Below are positions 24,438 through 35,424 of a stretch of DNA of 64,000 nucleotides, piece by piece; position 1 is the stretch's first letter; each line of letters begins with the position of its first letter. This stretch comes from Trichosphaerium sp. ATCC 40318 (taxonomy: Eukaryota > Discosea > Flabellinia > Trichosidae), in the NCBI GenBank assembly GCA_038496445.1, contig JALMLS010000473.1, positions 1 through 64,000 on the forward strand, written 5' to 3'. Below the pieces are notes generated by a model. It searched no databases. It had not been told where the DNA came from and worked only from the letters and a program-made list of their open reading frames with translations. The position numbers and the translations under genes are program-made.

Positions 24438-25898
24438 ATGGAATGTGCAGCTGATGATTCTGTTGAAACGTGTAAAGCACGTATTGGAGTTAATGGGTCA
24501 GAAAAAGAGGTCAGGGGGATACCTGGCGACTTCGTTGCTCTTAGTACAGTATTAAGCGCTCAATTGGAACAAATGAAAGCGTCACATGTCAAGGACGAAT
24601 GGTTGGTTATATACAAGAATTTTCACGCAGGATTTGAGTGGTTGTTACGTCATTACAGAGAAACAGCAGTAGAAATGTATGATAAGTATACAGAGAACGA
24701 AGAGGGCGCAAGAGAAGCCTATTTACCGATAGTACGTCCTTGTGATTTAAGGATTTTTTCTTCAAAGTTTGTTTTGACACGTGACTTGTTACTTATGAGC
24801 ACGCGAAGCGGTAAAACGTTATTATGAGTTTCAAGTGCTAACAACTATACAAACAGATGCAGGAGGCACTAGAATGTTGCGATTACTTGGATATGCCTGT
24901 GAGTCTTATGGAGCCAATATCAAGAATACTTCAAGCGGAGAAAGGAGACAACAATAATAGACTCATTTTAGAGCATGGATTCGCTCTAGATTTTCAATCT
25001 CCCGTCATTAATAATGCATATAACGGTAGTACGTATAAACGGTGTTTTACTTATCAATAAGGGTGATTTATTCATGTGTTGTTTAGAGTACATTGGATCG
25101 ACTTCGAATCATATTTTTATTGGGAACAAAAAAGACTTTAGTTTGAATGAAGACGGGTTTAAATTACTAAGAGCTATAAATGATACAGCATGTTTTATGG
25201 TCTCTAAAGAGTACCTACGAATGTATTTAAAACGTTTTACTGGAAATAAGAAAAATGCTATGCGTTTGCGTGTATCTAGCGCTGCTTTGATGTCAGAGTA
25301 TTGGAAGAAGTTATCATTTGTTGAATTGACAACAATCTCTGAAGCAAAGTCAACAGATGAACTCCGATCTGTTGTAACAAAGATACTTACAGAAACAGAT
25401 TTATCATTATTCAAGTATCTGGCTGTATTACTTAAAGTTGTCGCTTCTGTACAGAAGGATACAGCTTCGAAAATCAAGGAAACGTTCATTGAAACTAAAC
25501 TAAAACAAAGACTTTCTCCTTCTGTTTGGCACTTCGAATATGCTCCTGCACTGAAGGGTATACCAACATCTAGGCTTTGGAGTACTATAAGCCGCCCTGA
25601 ATTATCTCATAAAGTTCCTAAAATACCGTTTTTCTGGGAGGCTATCAAGTAACGTGATTTTTTTTTTTGCTCTTTTTTTTTCTTTGTTAATGACTTTTGT
25701 TGAAGGCTTGGTGCTATCCTCAATGAATGTTCTGTAACTGTTGTCCGTCAGTTTTGTGAACAAATGAAGAACGGTGTTATAGCAGCACCAGAAGAAGAAG
25801 TACAAGTTGATGACTCAAAGGAAGAGTATCCAATTGTTGTATCAGGATGGCGTGTTCAATGGCTACAAAAACATCATTCGTACCAGTTTGAATGGTAA
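24438..25898 (+). CDS. SKP1/BTB-like domain protein with helical C-terminus (paralogue 1)
   Basis: Starts MECAADDSVETCKARIGVNG. Exons begin at 24438, 24857, about 25102 and about 25706 and join in phase, ending HHSYQFEW at 25898. The first 160 residues have the layout of a SKP1/BTB-POZ fold: a strand-rich start, FVALSTVLSAQLEQ, HAGFEWLLRHY, then EALECCDYLDMPVSLMEPI, the equivalent of the SKP1 ANYLDI helix. The remaining 250 residues are mostly helical (KYLAVLLKVVASVQKDTASK) with no sure domain; a weak RhoGAP-like impression is not strong enough to call. A related design is found at 30426-31560. Inference: an adaptor for cullin ligases, in keeping with the many F-box genes nearby. Confidence 0.55.
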
Positions 25899-26311
25899 AT
25901 CTGTAACGTGTTATTGTTGGAATATAAAATAAATATGTTGGTGTATCCTTACAGAGTACTTTGTGTTATGTTAGGCAAAATGTCACGTGCTTTTGAAAAG
26001 TAGGTTTCCGTTCTGAAATAACGTTATTTCAAAGCAACTCCAATAGCCAAAAAAAGTTGACAATACAGCAGTGAAAAAGGTAGTTGTGGCTCAGAATATT
26101 TTTCCTAATGAGGAACGGCATACATTCCCTACTTTTAAGAAGACACGTCCATACTCGTGTAACGCACAAAGCCCTGTCTTTCTATTCTCTGATTGGAAAT
26201 TACATTTTGGTATCATTAATATGTGTTCTCTGAATGATTCCTTTTTTCGCACATGGACAAAGTTTACAAACAAGTCTATTTTTTTTTGTGTTAAAGGCAA
26301 CGCAAACCGAA
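25899..26311. other. Spacer and 5' flank of the intact F-box/ankyrin gene
   Basis: Includes the outer end of the 1.3-kb inverted repeat (from about 26139). The sequence at 26160-26300 is conserved with the pseudogene copy; it contains GT and AG splice-like signals and may be a 5' untranslated exon and intron. Confidence 0.4.
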
Positions 26312-27378
26312 ATGGAAGGTATAATACGCGTACAGGACGTATGTGGGGAAGTGTGCCAGTGGCTAGAGCCAAACGACTTTCTTTACTTATCAACTTGTTC
26401 CAAAACTATTCATGGTGTATTATCGCGTGATCAGGCGTTGTGTAAACGCGTTTATGAGTCGCACTTCAACGATATCGATTCAAAGGTTCAAATTGGCGAT
26501 TCACCTGATACTGAGAATGGAATACAGCGCTATAGAATGGCTAGATGGTTTAGAGAAGTATTTTCTTGCCCAGATTGGTTTGAACGACTCAATAAACGTT
26601 GTAGTTACTTAAAAGAGGTAAATAGTGCACGTATATCAACGCTGATAAAAATAGGTCCAAAATGTCGTAAAACGAGGTGCGAAAGGTTTTCTAGATGCTG
26701 ACGCAAACATCTTAACGTTAAAAAACGCTAAAGGTAAGTTCTCTCAACCATAAAACACGGAGTTTAACAAAACTTTCAGGGTTCAACACAAAGTTTGATG
26801 GGACTGTTTTACACTGGCTATTCGTCTATTTGGACCCTTTCAAACTACCTTCCACTAAGACTGCAACCGTCACTGTACCGTGGGACGTCTTGAGTGAAGA
26901 GCATGATAAACTAGAGGATAGTTTACGCTATGCGTTTTTAAGTCTAACAAAGCCATCCACACCTTGTGTTAGTTTGAACCAAGAACACCGATACGACCTT
27001 TTCTTCCCACATGTAGCTGAAACGGGTAACGTTGAAACTGGTATACACGGAGGCTCAAAGCTAGGTTCAAACGGTGCACGACAGTTTGTTTCTGAAGATG
27101 AATTCGCAATAACAAGCACTGCTGATATGACAATGGGTTGTTCTTTCGTTACTTATAAAGAACCTGTTACTATAGTGTTCTGGGGAAGATTGGTTCCATA
27201 CTTCTTTGGTGAAGAAGCCAAATTCAAACTTGATTGTTTGTCGAATGTAGTGTTCAAAGATAGCATTGCAAGCGCTGTACCTCTTAAACCTAAAGGTTCT
27301 AAACAGGTCAGTGCTAAATGTGGTACTCTTCGAAAAATCACAGATGATAATTGGACCATAATCAAAGCCAAAAAATAA
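26312..27378 (+). CDS. F-box/ankyrin-type protein (intact copy)
   Basis: Three exons (26312-26617, 26655-26733, 26780-27378) join to 327 aa. The first intron is only 37 nt. Residues about 5-40 form an F-box (VQDVCGEVCQWLEPNDFLYL then STCSKTIHGVL). This is followed by a stretch that looks like ankyrin repeats (NVVKRGAKGFLDADANILTL, FDGTVLHWLFVYLDP). The long C-terminal domain (EDEFAITSTADMTMGCSF, VVFWGRLVPYFFGEEAKF) is not recognised. F-box proteins of this build usually bring a target to an SCF ubiquitin ligase. The inverted copy at 7257-8287 is broken, so this is probably the working gene. Confidence 0.8.
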
Positions 27379-27469
27379 TAAACAGCTGAATGTGTTACTC
27401 TACAATATAATATTGTTTCAAAATCAAATCATATGTGCAATTAACGTGTAGCCAGAAGACTTGTGTAAC

Positions 27470-27848
27470 AGCTTTGTTACATTATTTATCTTTGGTGCTT
27501 GTGAGTGTTAATTTTTAGTTGACTTTGTAATTCCAAAAAATGGGCCTAAAAGTGTTAAGTAAGCACTATTGTCACGTCAGTGACTGAACTAACAGTTAAA
27601 AAAAGTATGTAATCACTAAAACATTTAGTCCAATGTTGTGGTACCAGTCGGAAAGGTAAATACTCACTATCAACAACATATCTAGCAGAGTCTATGTCTA
27701 GTTGTAATAGTGTTTAAGCACACCAATACTACACCATTCTCCACAGTTCCTTCCTTGATAAATGTGCAATGTGTTCAAGTTACCAAAGTAACAAAAGGAT
27801 AACTGTAATATATGAAGGTTTTATTAGCAATACAAAAGCTGTGACTAT
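27470..27848. other. Convergent spacer between F-box/ankyrin and actin 3
   Basis: Nothing coding was seen. The inverted-repeat homology ends near 27465. Confidence 0.35.
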
Positions 27849-29293
27849 TTAGCAGCAACATTTTTTATGTACAATAGCTGGACCATACTCATCATACTCT
27901 TCTTTGGAGATACATGCTGATCCAAAATTGGCAAGGGAGGCAAGGACAGATCCTCCAACCCATGCAGAGATTTGTCTGTCAGGTGGAGCAATGATCTTGA
28001 TCTTCATGTTAGAAGGAGCTAGAGCTATCAACTCTTTTTGTATACGGTCAGCAACACCTGGGAACATAGTAGAACCGCCAGCAAGAACAACATTACAAAA
28101 CATGCCTCTACGGATAGCCATATCACACTTCCTGATGGAGTCGTATATTGCCTCGTGTATGCCTGCAGATTGCATACCACAGAGCTTAGGTTGGAAGAGC
28201 GCTTCTGGACATCTGAAACGCTCATTGCCAATAGTGATCACTTGACCGTTTGGTAACGTGTAGGACTTCTCTAGTGAAGAAGATGAAGCGGCTGTACCCA
28301 TCTCTTGTTTAAAATCAAGAGCAACGTAGCAGAGTTTGTCTTTGATATCTTGTACGATTTCACGTTCAGCTGTTGCGGTGAAAGAGTAACCACGTTCAGT
28401 GAGGGTATGAATCAAGTAATCAGTTAGATCACGACCAGCCAAATCCAATCGTATGATAGCGTGAGTTAGTGAGTAACCTTCATACATTGGTACTACGTGG
28501 GTAACACCATCACCAGAATCGAGGACAATACCTGAAAAAAAAAAACAAAGTAAGTACATAAAATCTGGTTCTTGTTTTCTTTCAGTGAACTTCTTACCAT
28601 CAGTCCGCCCAGAAGCATATGAAGAAAGCACAGACTGTATAGCAACAAAAAATGCAGGAGTATTGAATGTCTCAAACATGATTTGTGTCATCTTCTCTCT
28701 TGAAGATGAAAGTAAGCAAAAACAACTCAAATTCTAAAAGGTCAGCCACAAATGTTTCATCTTTTCAAAACAAACAAGTCAATTGCGTACCTGTTAGCTT
28801 TTGGGTTTAATGGAGCTTCAGTGAGAATGACTGGATGCTCTTCTGGGGCAACGCAAAGCTCATTATAGAAACTGTGATGCCATATTTTCTCCATATCATC
28901 CCAGTTGGTGATAATACCACGTTCAATTGGGTATTTCAATGTAAGGATACTACGTTTCCTTTGGGCCTCATCACCAACATATAAGCTTTGTCCTACACCA
29001 GCCTTAACTCCAGTGCGTATTGGGCTACCGACAATAGATGGAAAGACAGCAAAAGGTGCATCAAAACCAGCAAAACCGACTTTACACGAACTAGATCCAT
29101 TGTTTACTACGAGTACTTGTGCTAAGCGTAGAAAGTCAGAGAAAGTAAACCATTTACGCGTTATTATAGCTTATTGGCATGTAGCTAATTAGATAGCCGA
29201 TAACAGCGCTTATGTAGATAATATCGAAAAAACCTTGCTGTATTTGGTTGTAGGAGTCGTTAAACTATGTTAAAAGAGTTGTACCGTACACAT
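27849..29293 (-). CDS. Divergent actin (gene 3)
   Basis: Actin paralogue with the same intron positions as genes 1 and 2. Exons are 29293-29290, 29121-28791, 28698-28598 and 28531-27849, giving 372 aa. Exon 1 appears to be only four bases (ATGT, then donor GTACGG). It departs from actin at functional sites: the first nucleotide loop reads [19 protein letters not shown] instead of [23 protein letters not shown] becomes [17 protein letters not shown] becomes [13 protein letters not shown], and the C-terminus is KKCCC. The second loop, DSGDGVTH, is kept. Such changes suggest an actin-like protein with altered ATP handling or polymerisation. The frame is open throughout, so it may be functional; early decay is the alternative. 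Confidence 0.85.
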
Positions 29294-29522
29294 TGATTAC
29301 TTGTATGTTATAATTAGAGCTGCATTAATAGTTGTGAATAGTTTGGACCATTAGTCCTAATGAATGATGCTATTCAATGAATGTATGACGAAAAACATAG
29401 GGAGTTGTGTTTGATAAGATTCATAAAGGGCTTTGAGCGTTAGTAGTTGTTGAAGCACTACTTGTGTTTCCAGAAGGTGTACATCACGGCAAAGTCATAG
29501 ATATCTTACTAACCTTTTTTAG

Positions 29523-29790
29523 CCAAAATTCACTCAACCAAGTGGCACTGAATTAACCACTTTTATTGTTCCAAAAACACCTATACCACTTCAAAACACT
29601 GGAACTGATTGGGTGTCAGTTTTAACAAGGATAGGCATTACAATTGTGGGGAGCACAAGAACTTGCATCATTGATGAATGAACTTGAGATTCAAGTCAAT
29701 GAAATTGATCAAGAAGTGTTAAAGGAACTTGGATTAAACTTGATGGAACGTATCAAGGTTACAAAATCAAAGAACAAGGGCCTTCTTTAG
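29523..29790 (+). CDS. Possible SAM-domain-like protein (3' part of a small gene)
   Basis: A splice acceptor at about 29522 opens a frame reading QPSGTELTTFIVPKTPIPLQ, then GTDW. A very short GT-AG gap (GTGTCAG...GGATAG, 22 nt, about 29609-29630) links it to ALQLWGAQELASLMNELEIQ and EIDQEVLKELGLNLMERIKV, ending KSKNKGLL at 29790. The last part has the shape of the C-terminal half of a SAM domain (ID..VLKELG.....RIK). The upstream start exon could not be placed. The coding call depends on the tiny intron. Confidence 0.35.
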
Positions 29791-30425
29791 TGGTGATAGT
29801 GAATTAGTTTACAACAATGGAATAGAGAATAAATAAACAACGCCGGAAGTCATAAACATAACATTTTCTGAGATGACGCATTACCTTCCTTGCAAGTTTT
29901 TTTCACACATGTTATTTCAGAGGCAACTTCGAACGTTTCTACCAGCACGAATTACATGTGTCAAAACTAGTTTGTGTACAAGGGCATAACAACAGGCAAT
30001 AGAACAGCGTGACTTCTCGTGTTAGAAGATGTTTTGCCAGTTTCTATTTCTATCAAACACTTGCAACTTCTTTCAGACTTTATAAGACTTGACAGTCCTG
30101 AGAACTAGCACAATGTGAACCTGTTTACACGTCACTAGTGTTTAGGGTGCATGCATCATCAGCAATGTGTACCTATCACAGGCACCTTGTGTACCTTAAG
30201 TGCAAGTAATATTTCAATCGCAAGGCAACGAAAAACAATAACTCACGCAAAATGACGAAAACAAAGTATTTGGCGGTTTTACAAAATCACGTGCGTCTAA
30301 TAAATAATATTGAACTTATCTCGATGCGCTTTGGTGGATTGCTTACTTTCATTTGTACGAGCGTTAATTGTTGTCTGGAGATGCTGTTTGACTTTCTAAC
30401 ATTTCAATTCTGAGAGACAAACAAC
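29791..30425. other. Intergenic spacer
   Basis: A CACGTG hexamer lies at 30288-30293, about 135 bp upstream of the next start codon. No gene was seen. Confidence 0.35.
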
Positions 30426-31560
30426 ATGTTAACTGTTGGTAAGTAGTTAAGGCGATTATTATTAATTTACCACTTCTCCAAGACGTGTGGAAAGACAATA
30501 AACGAGTAGCTCAAATGAAGACTGAAGTAACAATTGGAAAAGAGGTTCCAGTGATAGCGAATCAACTTGAGGACTGTAAAGGTGATAGTAATCAAGTTGT
30601 ACTTACTCTTGGAGACAACGTCACTCTAGATGGTGTTAAGCGTACGCTATGGTTTAGAGTATTTAACGTGTGAGGTAGCTAACTGAATCAAGGCATACTC
30701 AATGAAATCGCTCACAAATCAGAGTCCTTAACTTCCACCAAACACGACATTGCTGATTTGAAAGAAGCTCAAATTGCCGCTGATTTTTTGGGTTGTCAGG
30801 TTTGTTAACTTATTAAAGCTTACCTTGTTAAGTGTATGACGTAGAAACTGTATGAAAAGTATACCATTGAGGTAGTGTTGGCTTCAAATGATAGCTCACA
30901 AGTAATTTCTGTCTTTGGAGTTAAGCAAGCAAAATTGAAGTTGTCAAGTATTAAAAGTCATGTATACTTGTACTTGGCTGATGGTGCCATACAAACAATT
31001 GCAAGAAAAGAGTATGATGTCACATATAAACCAATAGTTCTGGCATTGTTTGATCTTGCAATTTCGAGGCTAGTTTCCGGATATACCGACATGTTCTGCA
31101 AAGTGCACATTCCTGTGTACTTAAAATATGTGGATGATGCAACATTGTACAACATACTGAAAAAATCAAAAATGTAAGTCAGCTGATTTTGCTTTTGTTT
31201 GTTTATTAATTCACTGTTTAGTGAAAGGTGTAGAAAGAAATGTTGTTTTTCTGCACTTCTAGAGCGTGCATTGGTACACGCACTCAATGATAAAACTCCA
31301 ACTGATTGTTTTACATTTGTTATGGTACACAAACGTTGTTTTTTCGATCATTGCAAAAATGCTGATAAATTATTGTACGATACATTTTAGCACTGTGACA
31401 GATTATAACCAGATACATTTACAGGCTTATCTTATGTTGCAAAGCCGGAGATAATGTGGACCTGTTGGCAAAGTTGTGTGAGCAAGTGCACTATCATAGA
31501 AACAGTCTGACTGATACATGGTCACTACTTGCTATGTATAAAGTACACTATGGTAAGTAG
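30426..31560 (+). CDS. SKP1/BTB-like domain protein with helical C-terminus (paralogue 2)
   Basis: Starts with a 13-nt exon (30426-30438); the last exon runs to the TAG at 31560 (end VHYGK). The N-terminal domain resembles a SKP1/BTB fold: MKTEVTIGKEVPVIANQLED, NQVVLTLGDNVTLDGVKR, then after an intron ILNEIAHKSESLTSTKHDIA and QIAADFLGCQKLYEKYTIEV, which parallels the SKP1 AANYLDI helix. The C-terminal two thirds is helical with several Cys (RCRKKCCFSALLERALVHAL, LLILCCKAGDNVDLLAKLCE). It is the same design as 24438-25898, though the C-terminal parts are not obviously alike. The second intron (after VKR) is inferred from frame. Function unknown, possibly a ubiquitin-ligase adaptor. Confidence 0.5.
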
Positions 31561-32021
31561 TATCTGTGTTGGCAGACATGACAATAAACTAAGATATGAA
31601 AGTCATGTTGTGGGAACTTTGATATTTGGAGACACATTTTGTCTACTTTTTAAAAGCCACTCCTGATTTGTAGCACCTGTGACTTTCTGTTCTTATGGCC
31701 ATGTTAAGTACTGCATGAAGATACACTAATGGTATAGCTTGCAGAGTTGCAAAAGGCTACCTATGTTCACAAACCATCCCAAAATCAGGCTTAGCGCTAA
31801 CACAAAATAGCGTTATATTTCAAGTCAAATCCAATTTGTAGTCGCCTTGGTTTTTCGTTGTTAAAATGGTAGAAGAATTTATTATGTGACTCCATTATAG
31901 CTATTTAAGGTTATGTTCATAGCTTAACTTGGCTTAGACTACTTTTGGTATTCCAAGCAGTGATTAAGGACAAGACTAAGGAGAGTGATAATTTTATACA
32001 AACAAATTTTATTTCAGTACA
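31561..32021. other. Convergent spacer
   Basis: 3' flanks of the SKP1/BTB-like gene and the Arf gene. No feature was recognised. Confidence 0.35.
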
Positions 32022-32618
32022 TTATTCCTCCTCTACCGCCATTGATAGCCAATCTAAACCTTCATACAACCCTTCACCTCTAACTGCACAAGTACCTTCA
32101 ACATGCCACTTTCTATCACGTAACTTAGACAAGCCCATCTCCTCAGTCACTTGAGAGGGTGTCAGTGCGTTTGGTAAATCTTGTTTATTCGCAAGAACAA
32201 GTAATGCTGCATCTTTTAATGCGTCCGATGTAAGCATTCTTGCCAGTTCGTGTTGTGCCTCCTCAATACGCTCTTTGTCGTTACTATCTACAACAAATAT
32301 AATTCCATTCGCTCCCTTATCGAACTCATACTGCCATACACGGCGTATTTTATCCCTTCCGCCGAAATCGAAGGTTGTAAAACTGATATTTTTATAAGTG
32401 ACTCGTTCAACGTTAAAACCGATTGTAGGTATTGTCGTAATTATTTCACCAAGTTTTAGCTTGTATAACGTCGTTGTTTTGCCTTTAGATACAAGAGTTA
32501 ATTAAAACATCATAATACGCGTTTATATACCTGCAGCGTCCAATCCTACCATTAATATGTGATGTTTTTGGCTATAGTAGCCAAATAATTGTTTAAACTT
32601 ATTAAATACGCCACCCAT
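32022..32618 (-). CDS. Arf family small GTPase with altered GGQ motif
   Basis: Two exons (32618-32531, 32482-32022) give 182 aa, the length of Arf1. [13 protein letters not shown] is a myristoylatable amphipathic Arf N-terminus, followed by [23 protein letters not shown] and [12 protein letters not shown]. The motif normally reading WDVGGQDKIRPLW is [13 protein letters not shown] here: the catalytic Gln (Q71 in Arf1) is Arg, and the neighbouring Trp and Pro are also changed. Arf GTPases recruit coats and effectors to Golgi and endosomal membranes. Loss of Gln would slow GTP hydrolysis, so this may be a long-lived GTP form or a specialised Arl. The intron interrupts the P-loop, right after DAAG. 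Confidence 0.88.
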
Positions 32619-32624
32619 ACTCTC

Positions 32625-33210
32625 GTTGTCTTATATAGGCGATAACTTACCGGAATGAGATGTTCTACAAATTTAGATACTGACGTAGAAGCAACGTCGC
32701 TGCTTAACTGAATTGTAAACACAGTTTTGACTACCAAATCTCAACAACTTTTGACTCTAATTCTTGTCCTGCTAAACCATATTGCACATCATTCGTGCCA
32801 TTAAAGAAGGCGTTTGAGATGGTTATTAATACTTGAATTACACGTGTACTACCAAAACTGAAACACAAGTAAACGTTTGGAACTCGCTGAAATTTCCACC
32901 ATGATGCAAACCTTGAAACGTGTTGTAGTCTTCCGTGAGGATGCCACATTCTGCACTTACTATTGAGGTTATTTTGAAATGTTTTAGTCTGGGATACCGT
33001 AGTCACTACTGGTTTGTACCTACTTCCTTTGAGCAAAGGACATCACGTGTTAACTTGACCCACAATACCCTTAAAGCCTAATTAAATACAATAACGGATA
33101 AAAACTGGACAGCTGGACAGTGCTTCTGGGAAGCTGGCAACAAAAAGTACATAAATAATATTGGACAGAACGTAACAATCAAAAAAACAACAGAATCAAT
33201 TTAAAAAAGT
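32625..33210. other. Spacer between the Arf and glycoside hydrolase genes
   Basis: Two CACGTG hexamers (32841-32846, 33044-33049). Short minus-strand frames here have no recognisable features and are not called. Confidence 0.35.
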
Positions 33211-33215
33211 GTCTT

Positions 33216-34370
33216 TTATTGATTTGCGAACAACCATTTACCGGCATCTGTCATTGACTCGTCAGGACGTGTTAATCTATGATCATCTTGATCGTAACTG
33301 TAAACATAAAGCTGTTCAACAGAACTGTAAGTGTTCAATGCCTTTGTAAAGTGCTGGAACATGAAATTCCTCTTCCAATCAGAAGAGAACTTGCTCTGTC
33401 TGTATCCCATCTCAGTAATATAACACTTCTTGTTTGTAGCAGCCAAAAGAGGGTTCATATAATCGGCTAACCAATCACGTGCTTGAGCTTCTCTTACGTT
33501 GATATTAGCAGAACTGTAAGTCAAGCCAGGGTACATATGAGCGGAGTAACCGTCAAGCGTAGCAAGGAAGTCAGGATGATGACTAGGTTGACCCGGAAAG
33601 TTACCACGAATAATATCTATTGTAGCAGCTGGACTTAACATTGTACCACCGGCATTAACTAACCATGGACCGTTGTCAGTATGAGCAAGAGATCCAAGGA
33701 TAACTTTTGGTCTTGTTGCCGCTTGATTAAATATACGTCTAATAATAATACGAGCAAGCTTAGCGAGATGTCCAGCTTTTCTTACAGACCATCTAATTGA
33801 TCCTGGAATTTGACCCCACGTGTACGTTTGATCGTAAATAACACCTTGACCGCTAGGTTTGATTGGGAATGCGCCATTGAACGCAGCCCAGTTGAACTCG
33901 TTACCTACTTGAACAACATGGATATGACATCCGTTGTCTTTGAATGCATTGAACAATGTGTGAATCCAAGTTTGGTAAGTAGGTACGTGGATTTGATGGA
34001 GTTGGTAGTTATCCCAGAACGGCGCTCCTGAGTTACCGACACGAATGGTTCTACCAGGGTAAAGCTCTGGTTCACCGCAAAGATGAAGGAAAAGAAGTAC
34101 TTCGAGGCCAATAGAGTTGCAGTGCTTTATATGAGCGACTACTGCGTTCAGTTGGCTTGTACGTGATAGGGAGAGGCGTATTCTGTTAGCTCCTGAGTTC
34201 TTGATTCTGTTTAGCATAGCTTTGGCTTCATTAAGGTTTCCGCCAGCGTGCCAGTACAGATTAGAGCGGTGTACGCCTAAATCGAAATTAAACGCACTAG
34301 TTGTTTGAACAAATAGCGCTAGAAGAGCAATTACGCTCAATAATGAAATAGCGTTCATTGTGAGGTGCAC
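33216..34370 (-). CDS. Secreted glycoside hydrolase (clan GH-A type TIM barrel)
   Basis: Single exon, 384 aa. The N-terminus is a signal peptide (ISLLSVIALLALFVQTTSA) with the mature start near FNFDLGVHRSN. The barrel shows the two clan GH-A catalytic glutamates in the expected order: VVQVGNEFNW (acid/base, about residue 160) and KKCYITEMGYRQ (nucleophile, about residue 320). Other features are NRIRLSLSR (strand 2) and GYSAHMYPG (strand 6). It should hydrolyse an extracellular or phagosomal polysaccharide; family and substrate cannot be set by eye. Lack of introns in an intron-rich region is compatible with acquisition from bacteria, but not proof. The second Met (MNAISLL) is an alternative start. 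Confidence 0.75.
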   Translation of the reverse strand: MHLTMNAISLLSVIALLALFVQTTSAFNFDLGVHRSNLYWHAGGNLNEAKAMLNRIKNSGANRIRLSLSRTSQLNAVVAHIKHCNSIGLEVLLFLHLCGEPELYPGRTIRVGNSGAPFWDNYQLHQIHVPTYQTWIHTLFNAFKDNGCHIHVVQVGNEFNWAAFNGAFPIKPSGQGVIYDQTYTWGQIPGSIRWSVRKAGHLAKLARIIIRRIFNQAATRPKVILGSLAHTDNGPWLVNAGGTMLSPAATIDIIRGNFPGQPSHHPDFLATLDGYSAHMYPGLTYSSANINVREAQARDWLADYMNPLLAATNKKCYITEMGYRQSKFSSDWKRNFMFQHFTKALNTYSSVEQLYVYSYDQDDHRLTRPDESMTDAGKWLFANQ

Positions 34371-35205
34371 GAGTGGTGATTGTCTGAAAAAACAAGAAAA
34401 AGAATAAGAACGGAAGTTAAACTTGGCAAGTTTTTCTGTTTTTGGACATAACCTTGAATTGGTAGGAGAATCTACTGTGTTGTAGTATAGAACTAGATCC
34501 TTCTAGTTACTGATTTGAGTTTGGTTCAGAAAACTGAGAACAGTTCGGAGTAAGAAACCAACAATTTCCATATTTGCTTATTGTCTTCTTGTTTCGTATT
34601 TACTTTTACGAATAGAAGTACTCAACTTTAGAACCATTCATAGCATTGGTATCAGTTTGTTTTCGCGTAATAAAGCTAATAGAACTCGATTGACACTTGT
34701 TGAGACCATAAAACGTAAAAGTAGTTCTTTTATACTGTCAATGTTCCTGCTGTACGCCAAATAGTTCAGAAACGCGACTTTCTTCGTTGTTAGATGAGAA
34801 CAAAGCGTAACAACTATTATATTGATCTTGATTACACTATCTTGCTATTGAATACCTCCTGCAAGTCATGTATAGGTTATACGCTTGTCTGAGTTCTTCG
34901 CTTTCCAAAACAGTCTCGTGTTACAAAAGTTTGTTGTTTTACAACTGAGCGTACTATACAGAATGATTATGTAACGGTACTGCGAAACAGAGCGCTTTTT
35001 GCTTTGAAATCAATGAGAACAGAGTATTTTTCAGAAATTTCAAAAATTCCCACACATGTGATAAAAGAGTCCACAAGAAACCGTTGACAAAATCAAAACA
35101 ACAATTCAGACGGCAGTACGTGGTATTTTGTGGTTTTGTTGGCAATATTTTAGCACTTTTATAACGCAATAAGATTGTTAACAGTTTCTTTCTAACTGTC
35201 CTTTT
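34371..35205. other. Spacer upstream of the glycoside hydrolase
   Basis: No supportable gene. Short frames near 34954-35241 lie antisense to the actin relic's flank and are shadows. Confidence 0.35.
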
Positions 35206-35207
35206 AG

Positions 35208-35345
35208 TACAAGCGTTTATAGTAGACAGTGGGTCCGCCACGTGCTAAGCGGTCGTCTGACCTCGCGCTCTATCTTTCACATCTATTGCTGGATCCATGG
35301 CTGGCGTTACGGTCGTAAAAGGTGCGTTAAAAGACCAAACGACCA
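35208..35345 (+). pseudogene. Actin exon 2 relic
   Basis: After an acceptor-like TTTTAG the sequence reads VQAFIVDSGSATC, stop, AVV, stop, then PRALSFTSIAGS and AGVTVVKGALKDQ. This lines up with actin [20 protein letters not shown] and [12 protein letters not shown]...[10 protein letters not shown]. Two in-frame stops, a small deletion in the AGFAGDD region and no other actin exons nearby show it is dead. Confidence 0.6.
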
Positions 35346-35424
35346 AAACCATTTTTTTTTGTATCACGTGATATCTACTATGTAGTTTTTTATTTTAAAT
35401 TGTTGTTGTAGCCAATTGCCGATG

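Noticed and set aside
25102-25652. RhoGAP domain in the SKP1/BTB-like protein
   Set aside because: Only a vague helical resemblance; no arginine finger region could be identified, so the domain is not called.
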